Source: JBHJHK01 sp050330975
Lineage (GTDB): Bacteria; Pseudomonadota; Gammaproteobacteria; Competibacterales; Competibacteraceae
Direction of reading: 5' to 3'
Assembly: GCA_050330975.1 (NCBI GenBank)
Contig: JBHJHK010000369.1
Coordinates: 1 to 8,719 of the forward strand
DNA: 8,719 bases
The position numbers were made by a program, and so were the translations under genes. Shown piece after piece: positions 6,397 to 8,719 of this stretch. The notes under the pieces were generated by a model. That model saw nothing but the letters and a program-made list of their open reading frames with translations. It was not told the origin of the DNA and made no database searches. Positions within the stretch are counted from its first letter, which is position 1; every line of letters begins with the position of its first letter.

Positions 6397-6984
6397 TCAA
6401 GCCTCGCGGCGAGAGACCGGGACCCACACGGCGGTGGGCTCGGTACTCCCCCTTTGGGAGATCACCTCTTCTCGGCACTTGAGATGGAGGGGATCGCGCT
6501 GCAAACGACTGCAGACATAGCTCAACCACAGGCGGTCTTGCGCCGTCATCCCCCCGCGGCTCTGGGCCACCTGGAGCAGGATGTCCACTAGGCAGTCGAC
6601 GTGCCAAGGACTGCGGCGGGCCAGGCGATAAAATTGGTCGAGGGTGGTCTCCAGGGGAAAGTGGGGATCGCTCCCCTCCCCATAGAGGCGTCGGGCGGTA
6701 TCGACGTCGTCCCCATGGCCGTTGACCCGGGGAAAAGCGTCGAGGGCTGCGGCTATCTCGACGTCCATCCCGCCGTCCCCTTTCCCCAAGTGCCCCAAGG
6801 TCAAGAACAGGGCAGTGAACAATGCCTCGTCGAGGCCATGATGGCGGCTGGGGGGGCTTGAGGAGGCCGAGGTTGGACCCGGGGCGGTGGCCCGGAAAGA
6901 CGGGCTCCCCCACCGACCCATACCCCCTCGGGGCGAGTAGTAGTGGGATCCCACAGCGGCAAAAAATTTGGCAAACCAGTTCAC
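6397..6984 (-). CDS. DjlA-like TerB-domain protein lacking a J domain
   Basis: The 195-residue product resembles the central TerB/DjlA-N domain of the membrane-anchored co-chaperone DjlA. Key blocks are FTALFLTLGHLGKGDGGMDVEI (about 56-77), GSDPHFPLETTLDQFYRL (104-121) and CLVDILLQVAQSRGGMTAQDRLWLSYV (131-157); the Gly-Lys-x-Asp and Arg-Gly-Gly-Met turns match the TerB helical fold. Unlike DjlA, it shows no membrane-spanning segment at the N-terminus (MNWFAKFFAAVGSH is only mildly hydrophobic, then Pro/Ser/Gly-rich to about 50). No J domain follows, and the characteristic HPD is absent. The protein ends about 30 residues after the TerB core, and hisN begins 34 bases later, leaving no room for a J domain. 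The GTG start is backed by GGGAG 7 bases upstream. It was probably a stand-alone TerB scaffold or regulator; function is not known. It is the first gene of the minus-strand set facing the AT-rich spacer. Confidence 0.72.
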   Translation of the reverse strand: MNWFAKFFAAVGSHYYSPRGGMGRWGSPSFRATAPGPTSASSSPPSRHHGLDEALFTALFLTLGHLGKGDGGMDVEIAAALDAFPRVNGHGDDVDTARRLYGEGSDPHFPLETTLDQFYRLARRSPWHVDCLVDILLQVAQSRGGMTAQDRLWLSYVCSRLQRDPLHLKCREEVISQRGSTEPTAVWVPVSRREA

Positions 6985-6991
6985 GCACCTT

Positions 6992-6996
6992 CTCCC
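6992..6996 (-). promoter_or_regulatory. Ribosome binding site of the TerB-domain gene
   Basis: GGGAG on the minus strand lies 7 bases before the GTG at 6984 and fixes that start codon. An AGAAGG further in is too close to the start to be preferred. Confidence 0.6.
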
Positions 6997-7326
6997 TGCG
7001 GTTGGGGCTTTGTCGCCGCGTTGTCAACAGTAGCGCAAGGCGTCGGAGCCAGATCCGTCGTCAGCGGACAATGCGCAACCGTTTTAGCACCTGCAACACT
7101 CGCGGCTGAGCATAAATCGCTTTTTACAGCGAGGGCCTCAACGATCCAAGTCCGTACTATAACGGCGAACCGATGGATAAAGCCTCTACCGCTCGATCGA
7201 GTCAAATGTTGCAATTCGTTTGATCACAGCCATCAACGACTTCTGCCAGCGGCCCTGCAACGGCTCACCGAGGGTTCTACTGGCGAGAATGATTTTTGAT
7301 TCAACAACTTGGGCCATTACGAATCA

Positions 7327-7390
7327 GGGGTTGTGACAAACGCCATTCCAAGGGGATCTGTCTTGAAGTGTGCCAACTGGGGTGTGACAA
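7327..7390 (+). repeat. Pair of near-identical GGGG(T)TGTGACAA elements
   Basis: GGGGTTGTGACAA (7327-7339) and GGGGTGTGACAA (7379-7390) differ by one T and are spaced about 52 bases start to start, roughly five helical turns. They could be paired binding sites for a protein or decayed repeats. Confidence 0.4.
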
Positions 7391-7417
7391 TGGGAGACTC
7401 AAAGTTGCAAAGTATTG

Positions 7418-7441
7418 TTGTAAGTCTCATTGTAAGTCTCA
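7418..7441 (+). repeat. 12-bp perfect tandem duplication
   Basis: TTGTAAGTCTCA occurs twice head to tail at 7418-7429 and 7430-7441. A GAGACT just upstream (7394-7399) is the reverse complement of the AGTCTC in each copy, so either copy could form a small stem with it. Confidence 0.9.
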
Positions 7442-7600
7442 CCGGCACGGCGCCAATCCGGGCGACCTCCGGCTGAGCCTGCAACTTGTGAATGTTGTTG
7501 TGGTAACTCATTGATCAATTATCTTCCTTGAACTTTGTTTTCGAACATTGTTCCAAGATTCGCGCTCGATGCGGCTAAAAGAATAACTCGAGATGGACAA

Positions 7601-7619
7601 AGACTGAGTCCTTCAGTCT
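7601..7619. other. 7-bp perfect hairpin
   Basis: AGACTGA (7601-7607) and TCAGTCT (7613-7619) form a perfect stem around the loop GTCCT. There is no U-run on either strand, so it looks more like an operator or RNA stem than a terminator. It lies about 60 bases before the purC promoter candidate. Confidence 0.45.
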
Positions 7620-7680
7620 GAAAAACAGGCGTTGTTTTAAAATAATACTTAAAAATTACACCTCTTTAAGACGGTTTCTC

Positions 7681-7710
7681 TTGAGCGGGCTAGCGTTTTA
7701 ATCTTAATAT
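7681..7710 (+). promoter_or_regulatory. Candidate sigma-70 promoter for purC
   Basis: TTGAGC (7681-7686) and TAATAT (7705-7710) are separated by 18 bases, each matching the sigma-70 consensus at four of six positions, within the most AT-rich part of the spacer. Transcription would begin near 7717, giving a leader of about 125 bases. No purine riboswitch or PurR-type operator was recognised. Confidence 0.3.
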
Positions 7711-7843
7711 TAACCCTATAGCGTCTCAATGTTGTTAAAGATTGTTGAATTTTTGCGGCTCAGCCCGACCACCTCGCCGCAGGACTCCCATCGAGGCCTG
7801 CCACGCTGCCGTCGAAGGACAAAAATCGCCGTTGCCCCAAGCC

Positions 7844-8719
7844 ATGACGCCACCGTCCCCACAACCCCCACCCTTGCCCTTGACCCGCGTCGGTGGCGGC
7901 AAGGTCCGCGACCTCTACCACCTCGATGATCAGCACTGGCTCATGGTGGCCAGCGACCGCCTGTCGGCCTTTGACGTCGTGCTGCCCACCCCCATCCCCG
8001 GCAAGGGCGCCGTCCTCACCGCCTTGTCGGAGTACTGGTTTCAGACCACAGGTCAGGTGGTGGCCAATCATCGCCAGGGGGTCGACGTGGATTTGGCCCA
8101 CCACTTGGCGCCTTTGATCCAAGATCGCAACCAGTACCTCGATCTGTTGGGGCGCAGCATGGCCGTGCGTCGGGCCACTCCCTTGCCCGTGGAGGCCGTG
8201 GTGCGGGGCTACCTGAGCGGCTCGGCCTGGCGCGACTATCGGCGCTCGGGCACCGTGGCGGGTATCCCCCTACCCTCGGGACTGCGCCAGGCTGACCCCC
8301 TACCGGCGCCCATGTTCACCCCCACCACCAAAGCGCCCCCGGGGCAGCACGACCAACCTTTGACCTTCGACCAATTGGCGGCCGCCATCGGCTTTGAACG
8401 GGCCGAGGCGTTGCGGGCGGCGAGCCTCGCCCTCTACGACCAAGCCGCCCGCCGCGCCCGTCCCCGGGGCATCATCATCGCCGACAGCAAATTCGAGTTC
8501 GGCGTCGCCGAGGACGGCCAGTTGCTGCTCATCGACGAACTCCTCACCCCGGATTCGTCGCGCTTCTGGGACTCGGCCAGCCATCGTCCCGGCGAGACGC
8601 CGGCGAGTTTCGACAAGCAGTTCGTCCGCGACTACCTGGAGTCGGTGGGATGCGACAAGCGCCCCCCCGCCCCCGTTCACCCCGAAGCAAAATTGCGCCA
8701 AAACGCAGCCCCCTATCCC
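7844..8719 (+). CDS. purC: SAICAR synthase (3' end beyond window)
   Basis: The frame from ATG at 7844 stays open to the last base (292 codons), so the stop is outside the window. The product is phosphoribosylaminoimidazole-succinocarboxamide synthase, which joins CAIR and aspartate using ATP in purine synthesis in the cytosol. It is the longer type also seen in yeast Ade1, not the short E. coli type. Motifs in order are GGKVRDLY (18-25), VASDRLSAFDVVLPTPIPGKG (35-55, nucleotide-binding region), family signature one PVEAVVRGYLSGSAWRDY (115-132), FTPTTKAPPGQHD (158-170), ADSKFEFG (213-220) and signature two LIDELLTPDSSRFW (229-242). Family members are about 295-310 residues, so only a short tail is missing; the last 12 codons look less typical than the rest. 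A TTG four codons upstream (7832) is in frame, and GAAGGA at 7814-7819 would serve it better than the ATG, so the exact start is uncertain. The gene diverges from the minus-strand set. Confidence 0.95.
   Translation, partial: MTPPSPQPPPLPLTRVGGGKVRDLYHLDDQHWLMVASDRLSAFDVVLPTPIPGKGAVLTALSEYWFQTTGQVVANHRQGVDVDLAHHLAPLIQDRNQYLDLLGRSMAVRRATPLPVEAVVRGYLSGSAWRDYRRSGTVAGIPLPSGLRQADPLPAPMFTPTTKAPPGQHDQPLTFDQLAAAIGFERAEALRAASLALYDQAARRARPRGIIIADSKFEFGVAEDGQLLLIDELLTPDSSRFWDSASHRPGETPASFDKQFVRDYLESVGCDKRPPAPVHPEAKLRQNAAPYP

Larger units (their letters stand above)
6985..7843. other. 859-base low-GC divergent intergenic region
   Basis: This is the spacer between the TerB-domain gene (-) and purC (+). 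By hand count G+C is about 37% at 7501-7760 and about 52% at 7321-7500, against about 70% in the flanking genes. It must hold the promoters of both flanking transcripts. Visible elements are a 10-bp palindrome CTCGATCGAG (7192-7201), next to a TTGACT reading on the minus strand (7205-7200), and another 10-bp palindrome ATTGATCAAT (7510-7519). Two near-identical GTGACAA copies, a 12-bp tandem repeat, a 7-bp hairpin and a -35/-10 pair are listed separately. Small open frames exist, the best being 64 codons on the minus strand (7511-7317, ATG, with GGAAG 11 bases upstream). None resembles a known protein, and none shares the codon use of the neighbours. No tRNA, tmRNA, RNase P or SRP RNA hallmark was seen. 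Confidence 0.6.

Noticed and set aside
5481..6482. 333-codon plus-strand frame across hisN
   Set aside because: The minus strand holds a clear phosphatase with metal-site motifs; the plus frame spans several genes' boundaries and has no family features.
7022..7027. Perfect TTGACA on the minus strand upstream of the TerB-domain gene
   Set aside because: No -10-like sequence occurs 16-18 bases downstream, and the start codon is only about 38 bases away.
6943..7299. 118-codon plus-strand frame overlapping the start of the TerB-domain gene
   Set aside because: It overlaps a better-supported gene with a good ribosome binding site, and its composition is patchy with no motif.
7317..7511. 64-codon minus-strand frame in the spacer, ATG start with GGAAG 11 bases upstream
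   Set aside because: There is no similarity to any family I know, and the frame runs across the tandem repeat. Codon use differs from the neighbours and the binding-site spacing is long. It is kept only as a remark in the spacer entry.
7531..7556. GAAC...GAAC and GAAC-ATT-GTTC resembling LexA boxes
   Set aside because: The spacers are 9 and 3 bases, not the 7 or 4 required by the known alphaproteobacterial or Gram-positive/actinobacterial types; this is probably chance in AT-rich DNA.
7711..7843. Possible purine riboswitch or PurR operator in the purC leader
   Set aside because: Neither the conserved riboswitch core nor a palindromic ACGCAAACG-type site is present.

Overview
The window is GC-rich DNA (about 70% G+C in coding stretches) from a bacterium. 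It is most likely a gammaproteobacterium, possibly of the purple-sulfur/Chromatiales type. The clues are a DarP/YjgA ribosome factor, a DjlA-like TerB domain and a long DUF349 protein next to ordinary biosynthesis genes. The taxonomic call is an inference from gene content only.

Layout. 1-1203 (+) is the 3' part of a contractile-sheath (TssC-like) gene of type VI secretion flavour, cut by the window edge. It is followed 10 bases later by darP (1214-1810, +). After a short convergent gap with GC hairpins, four genes lie on the minus strand. From 3' to 5' on the plus coordinate they are: a small secreted protein of unknown function (1886-2398), a 955-residue DUF349/HEAT-like protein (2545-5412), an inositol-monophosphatase-fold histidinol-phosphatase (5526-6362) and a DjlA-like TerB-domain protein without a J domain (6397-6984). 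An 859-base gene-free stretch (6985-7843) follows. It is much poorer in G+C than the genes and contains short repeats, a hairpin and a weak promoter candidate. purC (7844 to the window end, +) reads away from it and is nearly complete.

How the parts relate. The TerB gene and the histidinol-phosphatase gene are 34 bases apart and probably co-transcribed. The DUF349 gene starts 113 bases further on and may belong to the same transcript or have its own signal. histidinol-phosphatase (histidine synthesis) and purC (purine synthesis) face away from each other across the AT-rich spacer. The two pathways meet at AICAR, but nothing in the sequence shows joint control. Most of the window is housekeeping.

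The observations most worth following are: a leader around the start codon of the secreted protein that can fold in two mutually exclusive ways; the unusual compact sheath-like gene; the J-less DjlA homologue; and the low-GC spacer. No CRISPR array, tRNA, rRNA, insertion sequence or recognisable defence system was seen.
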